A stretch of DNA of 6,428 nucleotides. Origin: Porphyromonadaceae bacterium. GTDB lineage: Bacteria > Bacteroidota > Bacteroidia > Bacteroidales > UBA11471. Positions 1 to 6,035 of the stretch are shown piece by piece. Where the stretch lies: assembly GCA_021199145.1 (NCBI GenBank), contig JAJQIP010000092.1:1-6428 (forward strand), in the 5' to 3' direction. Numbering within the stretch: the stretch's first letter is position 1; every line of letters starts with the position of its first letter. Both the position numbers and the translations under genes were made by a program. The notes below the pieces were generated by a model. The model ran no database searches and was not told the DNA's origin. It saw nothing but the letters and a program-made list of their open reading frames with translations.

Positions 1-315
1 GGCACCTTGCACTGGGTTTCGGTAGCCCATTCCGTCGAGGCGGAAGTCCGCATGTATGACCGGCTATTTATCGTCGAAAATCCGGCCGAGGAGAAAGAGA
101 AGGATTTCCGGGAGTTGCTCAATCCCGATTCGCTGAAAACTGTAAAAGCCTATATCGAACCCTATTTGGCCGAGACCGCAAAAGTCGGAGACCATTATCA
201 GTTCCAACGGATAGGTTATTTTTCCGTCGATCCGGATACGACTACAGGGCATTTGGTGTTCAACCGTACCGTATCGTTGAAAGACAGTTGGGAGAAAATC
301 AAGGAGAAACAGTGA
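1..315 (+). CDS. glnS: Glutaminyl-tRNA synthetase, C-terminal fragment (5' end outside window)
   Basis: Class I aminoacyl-tRNA synthetase that charges tRNA-Gln with glutamine in the cytoplasm. Only the last 104 codons are present. The frame is open from base 1 (Gly-Thr-Leu-His-Trp), so the TTG at position 7 is an internal codon and not a start. The visible part belongs to the C-terminal beta-barrel anticodon-binding region. It has the family-typical GTLHWVSVAHSVEAEVR stretch near the left edge and the closing YQFQRIGYFSVDPD block followed by LVFNRTVSLKDSW, ending at a TGA. The catalytic Rossmann domain with HIGH and KMSKS motifs lies upstream of the window. The TPR gene follows after 82 nt in the same direction. 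A GluRS is the only close alternative, but this C-terminal barrel signature is that of GlnRS/eukaryotic-type GluRS proteins, and GlnRS fits a bacterium. The assignment rests on remembered family sequence and not on a search. Confidence 0.92.
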   Translation, partial: GTLHWVSVAHSVEAEVRMYDRLFIVENPAEEKEKDFRELLNPDSLKTVKAYIEPYLAETAKVGDHYQFQRIGYFSVDPDTTTGHLVFNRTVSLKDSWEKIKEKQ

Positions 316-397
316 ACCTTGCCTTTTTATACAGCTATGCCGGGGTAATGCGAAAAGGAATTCGTCTTGCTCCGGTATTGTCTTAAAAACCGGTTTT

Positions 398-1837
398 ATG
401 GATGACGAGAAAGTTTCGGAATTGGTAAAACGTTACGAAGAGATGCTCCGTAACGGGGAGCACCTCTATTTCGATACGGAAGACATAGAAGATATTGCCG
501 GCGAATACGAATATTCCGAACGGTACCAAGAGGCGCTCAATGTCGTTGAGTACGGTCTGGAGTTGCATCCCGAAAATCCCGAACTGTTGGTATATCGGGC
601 AGGGTATCTGTTATCCCTCAATCGCATTGATGAGGCCGAAAGACAAATCTCGGCCGTAGAGAGCCGTACGGCCGATGCCCTCCTCATTCGGGCGGCGATA
701 GCCTTGGCCCGTTCCGATACCTCTCGGGCGGTAACATATATCGATGCCTTGTTCGATACAGACGATTTCTCGACAGATGTCTGCCTAGATGCCGTTGACC
801 TCTTACTCGACTATGAGTGTGCCGATAATGCCGTCGCCTTTCTCCAAAAAGCATGTCACTGTTTTTCTGGGGATGACAAGGAACTCCTCCTGCGTGAATT
901 GGCTCGTGTCTATGAGGATTTACAAAAAAACGAGGAGGCCATTGACATTTACAACCGTCTGTTAGATACCAATCCCTATTCCTATACCGACTGGTGCGAC
1001 TTGGCGAGACTGCTCGACATGCAGGGGAGATATGCGGAGGCTATAGAGGCCTACGATTTTGCCTTGGCCATTGACGAGAACAATGTCGAGATAATGATTT
1101 CGAAGGGATGTTGCCTGTACGACAACGGCAATGCTCCGGCGGCTATGCGTCTTTTTGAGGGGGTCTTGGCCGTAGCAGGAGACCAAAGTCAGACCCAGGC
1201 GATGTTGGCAGCCTGCTATTCCCATATGGAGCTTTATGAAAAAGCCGTTGCCTCCTTGCGACAGGCCATCCGATTTGCTGAATGCCCCGATGCCGATTTG
1301 TATTATCGGTTGGCCGAAAACTATTATAACCTGCACGACATTCCTCGTACGGTAGAATCCTTACGGCAGGCGGTCGAGATTGATGCCTACCATGTAGATG
1401 CCCAACTGTTTCTTGGAGAGTTGGAAAAGGATTCGGGAGAGTGGGAGGAGGCCGAGAAGCGGTTCCTTTTCATCCTGGAAATTGACCCGGAGAACGCCTT
1501 TGCCCATAAAATGCTGGCGCAGGTTTTGGAACATAAGTCCATCTCCTGCGTGAATGGCGAACGCTATTGTCAGGAGGCGATAGCCCACTATGCTCGGGCG
1601 GTTGAGCTTACCCGTCACACGAATGTGGAGATGTTGCTGGCCTTGGCCGTAGCGCAATTCAAGTACGGAGATGTCCAGGAGGCCATAGCCCTTGCCGATG
1701 CCATAGAATCGTTGGTGAAAGACCCGGAGGTATTGAAACGGATGAATGACGAGAATCTGCAAGAGTTAGAGGCCTTCACCCATCTCAAAGGGTTCTTACG
1801 GGACGAACTGGGAAAATTCTTAGATGCTGATTTATAG
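398..1837 (+). CDS. Cytoplasmic TPR-repeat protein
   Basis: A 479-residue protein built almost wholly of tetratricopeptide-type helical hairpins. Recognisable units include residues about 33-57 (EYSERYQEALNVVEYGLELH), 60-85, 165-195 (VYEDLQKNEEAIDIYNRLLD), 196-229 (QGRYAEAIEAYDFALAID), 230-262, 264-297, 298-331, 332-365 (GEWEEAEKRFLFILEIDPEN) and 366-405, with a more degenerate tail to about 445. Helix A/B positions show the expected small residues (A/G) and the Pro-x-Asn/Asp turn. No signal peptide, transmembrane segment or catalytic motif is visible, so it is probably a cytoplasmic scaffold or adaptor; its partner is unknown. The composition is acidic. The ATG at 398 is the first in frame and gives an acidic N-terminus (MDDEKVSEL); no Shine-Dalgarno is present, as is normal in Bacteroidota. 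popT starts 6 nt after the stop, which suggests translational coupling. From memory, a TPR gene between glnS and DUF368 genes recurs in Bacteroidales; I could not verify this. Confidence 0.9.
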   Translation: MDDEKVSELVKRYEEMLRNGEHLYFDTEDIEDIAGEYEYSERYQEALNVVEYGLELHPENPELLVYRAGYLLSLNRIDEAERQISAVESRTADALLIRAAIALARSDTSRAVTYIDALFDTDDFSTDVCLDAVDLLLDYECADNAVAFLQKACHCFSGDDKELLLRELARVYEDLQKNEEAIDIYNRLLDTNPYSYTDWCDLARLLDMQGRYAEAIEAYDFALAIDENNVEIMISKGCCLYDNGNAPAAMRLFEGVLAVAGDQSQTQAMLAACYSHMELYEKAVASLRQAIRFAECPDADLYYRLAENYYNLHDIPRTVESLRQAVEIDAYHVDAQLFLGELEKDSGEWEEAEKRFLFILEIDPENAFAHKMLAQVLEHKSISCVNGERYCQEAIAHYARAVELTRHTNVEMLLALAVAQFKYGDVQEAIALADAIESLVKDPEVLKRMNDENLQELEAFTHLKGFLRDELGKFLDADL

Positions 1838-1843
1838 CGTTGT

Positions 1844-2752
1844 ATGCCTATGAAAGAGCGGGGGATAAAGGATTATGCGATGGTGTTGCTGAAGGGCATA
1901 GGCATGGGGGCCTCCGATGTTGTGCCTGGTGTTTCGGGCGGAACGATTGCTTTCATTACAGGCATTTACGATGAATTGATAACCTCTATAAAGAGTATCA
2001 ATGCGCATGCGTTGAAACTGTTGTTTACGGGGAAAATCGCCGCTTTTTGGAAGAGCATCAACGCCAATTTCCTGTGCTCCCTGTTTTTGGGAATCGCCAT
2101 CAGCATCTTCTCCTTAGCCAAACTCATCACCTATCTGTTAACCCATGAGCCAACCCTTGTGTGGTCGTTCTTCTTCGGCTTAGTATTGGCTTCGACCTGG
2201 TTTGTAGCGAAAGGAATTCAGGCGTGGAATTGGAAAACCGTACTCGGATTTCTGGTAGGAGGGGTGGTGGCCTACTATATTACCGTCGCCTCACCGGCAG
2301 AGACATCAACTCGTCTGGCCTTTATTTTCCTGTGCGGTGCCATAGCGATATGCGCCATGATACTTCCCGGCATATCGGGTAGCTTTATTCTGGTGCTGTT
2401 GGGGAAGTATTTTTACCTCATGGAGGCCGTTTATACGCTGAATGTGGTTGTAGTGGGCGTTTTCCTATTGGGCGCTGTGGTAGGAATCGCCTGTTTCTCC
2501 CGCTTTTTATCCTGGTCGTTAAGGCGGTTCCGCAGCCTGACCTTAGCGGTTTTGAGCGGGTTTATGTTGGGGTCGTTGAATAAAGTCTGGCCTTGGAAAG
2601 AGCAAGTGGAGGCATTTACCGACGGGAATATCCTCTCCACGGGGAAGAATGTCTTGCCCGACAGTCATCTGCTGGTGCCTATCGTCTTGATGGTTGTCGG
2701 ATTTCTGCTGGTCTATATCTTGCAGAGGATTTCGGAAAAGAAGGGGGAATAA
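1844..2752 (+). CDS. popT: DUF368 / PopT-family polyprenyl-phosphate transporter
   Basis: A 302-residue polytopic inner-membrane protein of the DUF368 family (VCA0040-like). Members of this family have been shown to act as C55 undecaprenyl-phosphate translocases (PopT), returning the lipid carrier across the membrane for reuse in peptidoglycan and surface polysaccharide synthesis. The two pseudo-symmetric signature loops are clear: ASDVVPGVSGGT at about residues 23-34 and MILPGISGS at about 172-180. Hydrophobic segments are seen near 29-45, 76-98, 105-124, 132-150, 157-190, 199-218, 232-245 and 275-294, and the C-terminus is short and basic (ISEKKGE). Length is normal for the family. ATG codons lie at 1844 and 1850 (MPM...); the first leaves 6 nt after the TPR stop, the second 12 nt, and neither has an SD, so the exact start is open. 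Family assignment is strong. The substrate is inferred from characterised homologues. It is the last plus-strand gene and faces the minus-strand genes. Confidence 0.93.
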   Translation: MPMKERGIKDYAMVLLKGIGMGASDVVPGVSGGTIAFITGIYDELITSIKSINAHALKLLFTGKIAAFWKSINANFLCSLFLGIAISIFSLAKLITYLLTHEPTLVWSFFFGLVLASTWFVAKGIQAWNWKTVLGFLVGGVVAYYITVASPAETSTRLAFIFLCGAIAICAMILPGISGSFILVLLGKYFYLMEAVYTLNVVVVGVFLLGAVVGIACFSRFLSWSLRRFRSLTLAVLSGFMLGSLNKVWPWKEQVEAFTDGNILSTGKNVLPDSHLLVPIVLMVVGFLLVYILQRISEKKGE

Positions 2753-2900
2753 GGGTCAAAAGGCTGGCACAGCTTTCAAAAAATTTTATCTCGATTATCT
2801 GCAGGAGGATTCATCACACACAATACTTTTCGCAAACAGAGTTCGATTAAAGGAAAACCCCTGCCTTTGGCTGGGAGAGAGGTATTCCTGTTATTTATTT

Positions 2901-2939
2901 AGGGTTGTATTGCAGGGTTATACCCTGCAATACAACCCT
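2901..2939. terminator. 18-bp perfect inverted repeat, candidate bidirectional terminator
   Basis: Bases 2901-2918 (AGGGTTGTATTGCAGGGT) pair perfectly with 2922-2939 around a 3-nt TAT loop. The hairpin lies between the convergent popT and FISUMP genes, where a shared terminator is expected. However, neither strand has a proper U-tract after the stem: plus reads TTTATGG and minus reads AAATAAATAAC. A structural repeat or a protein-binding palindrome is therefore also possible. Confidence 0.5.
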
Positions 2940-3028
2940 TTATGGTAAGGGACGATACAAAATGTTTACACAAACAGCCTTCACTTAACGATTTACGATT
3001 ATCACCTTAGAAGCTATTGCTTACACAG

Positions 3029-3661
3029 CTATTCTGTAACAGGACGGACACTATACCCGACGTAGCGGTCGTTCCAGAGCCTGACGAAAATTGGATCCTT
3101 GAAGACAAGAAGGTATGCATCACTTGAATAACTTCCGAGGTTGATAGGCGAAGAACTCCAATAGTATCCGCCATCTCCGGTGTCACTTAACGACGTCCCA
3201 CGTGTACCCGCAGCTGGAAGGAAGATACTGTTGCTGCTGGGACCCGTCACCTCATAACCGTTATGACCATCCTGCGTTGTCCACGTCCATTCGCAATTGT
3301 TTATAAGTTCGTCTATTTCATCCTTTGTCGGGAGTCTCCATGTATTACCCCAGTTAGCCGTGGCGGCATCGTAATCGGCATTGCCTGCTATGTCTCCCAT
3401 ACGGATATTATATGTTATACTATTACTTTCCGTATATGATGATTTCGTTGTCGTCTCGCCCCAGGCGAAATAATTGCCATAATCGGATGGTGATGAGGCC
3501 CCCACATTGCACGTGGCCCACTTCACACTCAGGCCCAAATCAACATACTCGTGATGGATTGACATTTCATTTTGTATCGTCTCATCATCATCAGATGAAC
3601 ATCCTTGGATGGTCAGACCTAGTGCGACGACGCACGTAAACCACTTTATTTCCCTTTTCAT
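3029..3661 (-). CDS. FISUMP-domain lipoprotein, probably surface-exposed
   Basis: A 210-residue secreted lipoprotein with a Fibrobacter-succinogenes-major-paralogous (FISUMP) domain, a family common in Bacteroidales and without an established biochemical function. Residues 1-20 form a signal peptide (basic MKREIK, then a hydrophobic core) with lipobox TIQGC, giving lipidation at Cys21. The next residues, SSDDDE, resemble the acidic lipoprotein export signal described for Bacteroides and would send the protein to the outer face of the outer membrane. The domain runs from about 38 to 209: EYVDLGLSVKWATCNVG (38-54), YFAWGET (64-70), TWRLPTKDEIDELINNC (107-123), FLPAAGTRG (147-155), GGYYWSSSP (164-172) and terminal VGYSVRPVTE. 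ATG at 3661 is the only start that keeps the signal peptide. An AT-rich leader precedes it, with no SD and no convincing TAnnTTTG box. Two decayed relatives lie just upstream on the same strand. A role in surface binding or cell contact is only a guess. Confidence 0.88.
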   Translation of the reverse strand: MKREIKWFTCVVALGLTIQGCSSDDDETIQNEMSIHHEYVDLGLSVKWATCNVGASSPSDYGNYFAWGETTTKSSYTESNSITYNIRMGDIAGNADYDAATANWGNTWRLPTKDEIDELINNCEWTWTTQDGHNGYEVTGPSSNSIFLPAAGTRGTSLSDTGDGGYYWSSSPINLGSYSSDAYLLVFKDPIFVRLWNDRYVGYSVRPVTE

Positions 3662-3846
3662 AATGATTTGATAGATTTTAGTTTATAAATTGATTATTCC
3701 AATATGTTTATTTATGTTTTTTCTGTTTTGAAAACAGCATCTTCTATCCTTAATGAATTGACTGCTCTTCGCTCCATTATCTGTGGTGACAGTTGGCTGC
3801 ACTCGGCAAAGCTCAAACAATCTTGGCTCTCCCCTCGCTTGCACAA

Positions 3847-4070
3847 CTATTTTGTGACAGAACGAACACTAAACTCGTGGTAGTAACCGTCAGGTAGAAG
3901 ACACCGTAGAAGTTGAGGCTGTATGCGTTCTGCGTAACGCTCTGGGCATAGAATTCCAATTGCACTCGTGTCCTCTCGTATTGTAGAGCAGCGCACCATA
4001 CCGGATATCCTATATTTCCCTCACCACAGAATCCCCATGTTGCGTATCCGCAGCCGTGCGGGAATTGAAT
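3847..4070 (-). pseudogene. Frameshifted C-terminal remnant of a FISUMP protein
   Basis: On the minus strand this stretch reads as the end of a FISUMP domain, but only by changing frame. In one frame, after NAYSLNFYGVFY, a frame shift is needed to reach PDGYYHEFSVRSVTK and a TAG at 3847-3849, which matches the VGYSVRPVTE end of the intact gene. Farther upstream, another frame gives STIREDTSAIGI, which resembles the usual WSST..., while the neighbouring frame gives GYATWGF and EFYAQSVTQN. At least two frame changes are therefore needed. The left limit fits the NSI-FLPAAG point of the intact protein. By eye, the last 37 bases match the intact gene (3029-3065) at about 29 positions. There is no start codon or signal peptide of its own, so it is a dead fragment. 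It lies immediately downstream of the zinc-ribbon stop. A 96-codon open frame crosses the region (3813-4103), but it mixes remnant and unrelated sequence and is not a gene. Confidence 0.72.
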
Positions 4071-4077
4071 TAGTAAA

Positions 4078-4449
4078 CTAACTGAGGCCAAAAATGGCGG
4101 CAATAGTAGCAGCGAGGGTAATGAGAAAAATAAGCCCTATAAATGAGATGATACATCCCGCAATGGCGCAACTGCGCGGGGTCTTGAACAGGCCAATAAT
4201 ACTGAAAAGCACACCCAAAGTCCAGATGATCCACCCAAGAACAGGTACCCAACCAACAAACAGACCGAATATGGCCAATATCAATCCTGCAGTGCCGAGA
4301 CCATTAGAGTGATGCTCCGTCGTGTTTACATAAATTGTTTGTTGCGGTCCTAATGGAGTATCTGTTTTTAGCGATGCCCCGCAATGAGGACAGGACCTTG
4401 CTTGGTCGGAAACCATTTGTCCGCACTCTTCACATTTAATCATTCCCAT
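4078..4449 (-). CDS. Zinc-ribbon small membrane protein
   Basis: A 123-residue protein with an N-terminal zinc ribbon: Cys6-x2-Cys9 (KCEEC) and Cys20-x2-Cys23 (CPHC), spaced as in the zinc_ribbon_2 / zf-ribbon_3 families and likely to bind one zinc ion. A polar linker follows (about 24-50), then a Gly/Ile/Leu-rich membrane region with hydrophobic segments near 52-67, 68-88 and 95-122, separated by the basic loop KTPRS. This architecture, a cytosolic zinc ribbon followed by a DUF4190-like membrane bundle, is common in bacterial accessory DNA; no enzymatic motif is seen and the function is unknown. Starts at 4449 (MGM) or 4443 (MIKCEEC) are both possible, and the second fits the usual zinc-ribbon opening. 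No SD is present. The gene lies between two FISUMP remnants of the same orientation, and its AT-rich leader resembles the leader of the upstream remnant. The open frame is intact, so it is probably expressed. Confidence 0.8.
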   Translation of the reverse strand: MGMIKCEECGQMVSDQARSCPHCGASLKTDTPLGPQQTIYVNTTEHHSNGLGTAGLILAIFGLFVGWVPVLGWIIWTLGVLFSIIGLFKTPRSCAIAGCIISFIGLIFLITLAATIAAIFGLS

Positions 4450-4502
4450 AAGTTGTAATTTTTAAGATTTATGATATGTTTTTACAATTATTTCATCAAT
4501 CA

Positions 4503-4622
4503 TTAATGGAGATAGTGCACTTCGTGGTCAGATGCGGGGGAGGTTCCTACGTTGCATGTCGCCCACTTCATGCTTAGTCCGAGGTCGACATAGCCGTGAC
4601 CGTTGATAGTGCCAACTGTCAT
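4503..4622 (-). pseudogene. N-terminal remnant of a FISUMP domain
   Basis: A 39-codon minus-strand frame (ATG at 4622-4620, TAA at 4505-4503), too short for routine gene callers. Its translation contains GHGYVDLGLSMKWATCNVG, which lines up with EYVDLGLSVKWATCNVG of the intact lipoprotein (residues 38-54), followed by TSPASDHE, which parallels ASSPSDYG. Similarity then ends and the frame stops. An in-frame TGA directly precedes the ATG, and no signal peptide can be read upstream, so both the export signal and about three quarters of the domain are missing. The ATG context (MTVGTINGHGYVDLG) could be a genuine truncated start, but a 39-residue fragment would not fold as a FISUMP domain. It lies 53 nt upstream of the zinc-ribbon start. 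It is best read as the 5' part of the same broken gene whose 3' part lies at 3847-4070. Confidence 0.75.
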
Positions 4623-4760
4623 TCATTTTTAAGTATGCATGCATAAATGATTATGATTGATGCGACACTCCATTTTAGCCCATTTGTCTGTGCATTTCAA
4701 TGATGATTGTAGTTTTTAGTTTATAATAAGTTTGACAAATAAACAGAAGTTTTATTCTCA

Positions 4761-4790
4761 TTTGCTTTTGCAAATTTAATTATAAATTTG
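4761..4790 (+). promoter_or_regulatory. Candidate Bacteroidota-type promoter (TTTG ... TAAATTTG)
   Basis: TTTG at 4761-4764 and TAAATTTG at 4783-4790 match the Bacteroides -33 TTTG and -7 TAnnTTTG elements, with an 18-nt spacer that is slightly short. The -7 box is half of a palindrome (CAAATTTA-ATTA-TAAATTTG, 4771-4790), so a perfect TAnnTTTG also exists on the minus strand, pointing toward the FISUMP remnant and zinc-ribbon gene, but without a clear -33 TTTG. The region is AT-rich and such matches can arise by chance; no plus-strand gene follows. Confidence 0.25.
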
Positions 4791-4860
4791 TGAACTATTG
4801 CTATTCATTCATGAAAATTCAGAAAAATTTTATCCCGACTATTGCCATTAAGAAAAATGT

Positions 4861-4899
4861 CTTTTTAGGGCGAAAGATATACTTCCGCCTCAAAAAAAG
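4861..4899. repeat. Imperfect inverted repeat downstream of the LptF/G permease
   Basis: GGCGAAAG (4869-4876) pairs with CTTCCGCC (4882-4889), one G-T pair included on one strand, around a 5-nt ATATA loop. The flanking CTTTTT (4861-4866) can also pair with the A-run at 4892-4898. Because the runs flank the stem as T before and A after on the plus strand, neither direction gives a classic terminator. It may be a secondary transcript-end structure behind the stronger terminator at 4908-4930. Confidence 0.4.
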
Positions 4900-4907
4900 G
4901 AAACTTC

Positions 4908-4930
4908 AAAAAACTTTCCTGCAAGAAAGT
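4908..4930 (-). terminator. Rho-independent terminator after the LptF/G permease
   Basis: On the minus strand ACTTTC (from 4930) pairs with GAAAGT (to 4913) around a 6-nt TTGCAG loop and is followed by five more T residues (4912-4908). It begins 17 nt past the permease stop codon, the right place to end the tgt-permease transcript. The stem is short (6 bp), so strength is uncertain. Confidence 0.55.
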
Positions 4931-4946
4931 CTAAACGAAAGAAATA

Positions 4947-6017
4947 TTATTTGGGAGCTTTGAGGTAGAGCCCTACAGCGATGAAGGCATATAGGATATT
5001 GGGTATCCAGACGGCAATGAGGGGGGAGGTAGAGCCGGAGACGGCGAAGGTCGAAGAGACCATATCGAAAAGGATATACGAGAAACTCAGTAACAGCCCT
5101 ATGGCAATGTTGATGCCCATGCCTCCCTTAATCTTGCGAGAGGAGAGGGACATACCGATAAGGGTAAGGATAAATGCCGTCGCCATATTGGCGAACCGTT
5201 TGTAATATTCCACCTCAAACTTGATGATGTTGGCGATACCCCGTTGTTTTTGCCGGTCAATATAGCGGCTCAATTCGGGGGTGGTCATCAGTTCGCTGTC
5301 GTATTTTGAGATGAGGAAGTCAGACGGCTCTATGCGAATCATCGTGTCGAGCTGCGCCCCACGGGTAAGATATTCGTGCATGCCGTCGAAATCGCGTATC
5401 ACATAATTCTTCACCACCCAATGGTAATCCTTGTCGTAAACGATGTTCTGTGCAGTCAGCCTCGACTTCAGGATTTTCCCGTCAAACCGCTCCAACGAGA
5501 AGCGGTTGCCGGTTTTCTTGCGGTCGTCGTACCGGTTGATGTAGGCAATGATACCCGGTTCGACCTGCATCTGTATGTTGCTGGCATAATCCACCTTCTT
5601 GTTCTTCACATAGGTGTTCTGAAATTCGATGCGGGTTGTCGTGGCCGGAGGAATCACATAGCTATTGAGGTAAAAGTTACAGCCGGCGATAATCCCCGCC
5701 GAAATCATATAGGGGACCAACAAACGCCTGAAGCTGATGCCGCTTGCCAGCATAGCGATGATTTCGGAGTTGTTGGCCAGTTGGGAGGTGAAGAATATGA
5801 CCGTTATAAAGGTGAACAGCGGGCTGAAGAGCGTGGCGAAATAGGGGATGAAGTTGAGGTAATAATCAAACAGTGTCGCTTTGAGCGGGGCCTTTAACAA
5901 CGCATCCAACTTCTCGTTGATATCAAACACCACGACAATGGAGATAATCAATATAATGGCGAAGACATACGTTCCCAAAAATTTCTTTATAATATAGAGG
6001 TCTATTTTCTTTATCAT
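4947..6017 (-). CDS. LptF/LptG-family permease (YjgP/YjgQ), LPS export
   Basis: A 356-residue inner-membrane protein of the LptF/LptG family. With the ATPase LptB and the partner subunit, these proteins extract lipopolysaccharide from the inner membrane and pass it to the LptC/LptA bridge. The architecture is complete: transmembrane segments near residues 13-31, 53-77 and 97-117, a periplasmic beta-jellyroll of about 125-255 (IEFQNTYVKNKK..., IVYDKDYHWVVKNYVIRDFDG), then segments near 272-292, 301-322 and 334-353. The LASGISFRRLLVPY stretch (90-103), typical of the LptB-coupling helix before TM3, is present. Whether this is LptF or LptG cannot be settled here. ATG at 6017 lies 18 nt after the tgt stop, so the two are probably co-transcribed; no SD is present. 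Length fits the shorter Bacteroidota form of the family. A terminator-like hairpin follows. Confidence 0.9.
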   Translation of the reverse strand: MIKKIDLYIIKKFLGTYVFAIILIISIVVVFDINEKLDALLKAPLKATLFDYYLNFIPYFATLFSPLFTFITVIFFTSQLANNSEIIAMLASGISFRRLLVPYMISAGIIAGCNFYLNSYVIPPATTTRIEFQNTYVKNKKVDYASNIQMQVEPGIIAYINRYDDRKKTGNRFSLERFDGKILKSRLTAQNIVYDKDYHWVVKNYVIRDFDGMHEYLTRGAQLDTMIRIEPSDFLISKYDSELMTTPELSRYIDRQKQRGIANIIKFEVEYYKRFANMATAFILTLIGMSLSSRKIKGGMGINIAIGLLLSFSYILFDMVSSTFAVSGSTSPLIAVWIPNILYAFIAVGLYLKAPK

Positions 6018-6035
6018 ACGAAAGTCGGGAAGAGG

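Larger units (their letters stand above)
4623..4946. other. AT-rich intergenic region with no gene seen
   Basis: No credible coding frame is visible on either strand. The stretch holds a 12-bp palindrome TATGCATGCATA (4634-4645), a 13-mer TTTTAGTTTATAA (4714-4726) that is also present before the intact FISUMP gene, overlapping small hairpins around 4760-4790 with promoter-like boxes, a 20-mer near-repeat of 2779-2798 (4823-4842), an imperfect hairpin at 4861-4899, and the terminator of the permease gene. Confidence 0.6.

Noticed and set aside
371..397. CCGGT ... ACCGG hairpin followed by TTTT before the TPR start
   Set aside because: 5-bp stem with a 12-nt loop and only four T residues abutting the ATG; too weak to call a terminator or riboswitch.
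962..1762. Two minus-strand open frames (124 and 133 codons) opposite the TPR gene
   Set aside because: Antisense shadows of repeat-rich TPR coding sequence; no domain-like pattern.
2758..2777. Weak hairpin AAAGGCTG / CAGCTTT just after popT
   Set aside because: Bulged stem with no U-tract directly after it on the plus strand; not convincing as the popT terminator.
2694..2948. Plus-strand 84-codon frame running past the popT stop through the palindrome
   Set aside because: Starts inside popT in another frame and translates the inverted repeat; no recognisable protein.
3723..3737. Small palindrome CTGTTTTGAAAACAG
   Set aside because: Only about 6 bp of stem; the adjacent T-run is on the wrong side for a terminator in either direction.
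3813..4103. 96-codon minus-strand open frame
   Set aside because: It mixes part of the frameshifted FISUMP remnant with unrelated bases and overlaps the end of the zinc-ribbon gene; no coherent domain or start context.
3029..4622. Tandem FISUMP array as a phase-variable or invertible surface-protein system
   Set aside because: No recombinase, no inverted flanks around a promoter, and all pieces are in one orientation; decay explains the pattern better.
5376..5897. 173-codon plus-strand open frame opposite the permease
   Set aside because: It is the reverse-strand shadow of the LptF/G gene, rich in His, Val and Arg with no family signature.
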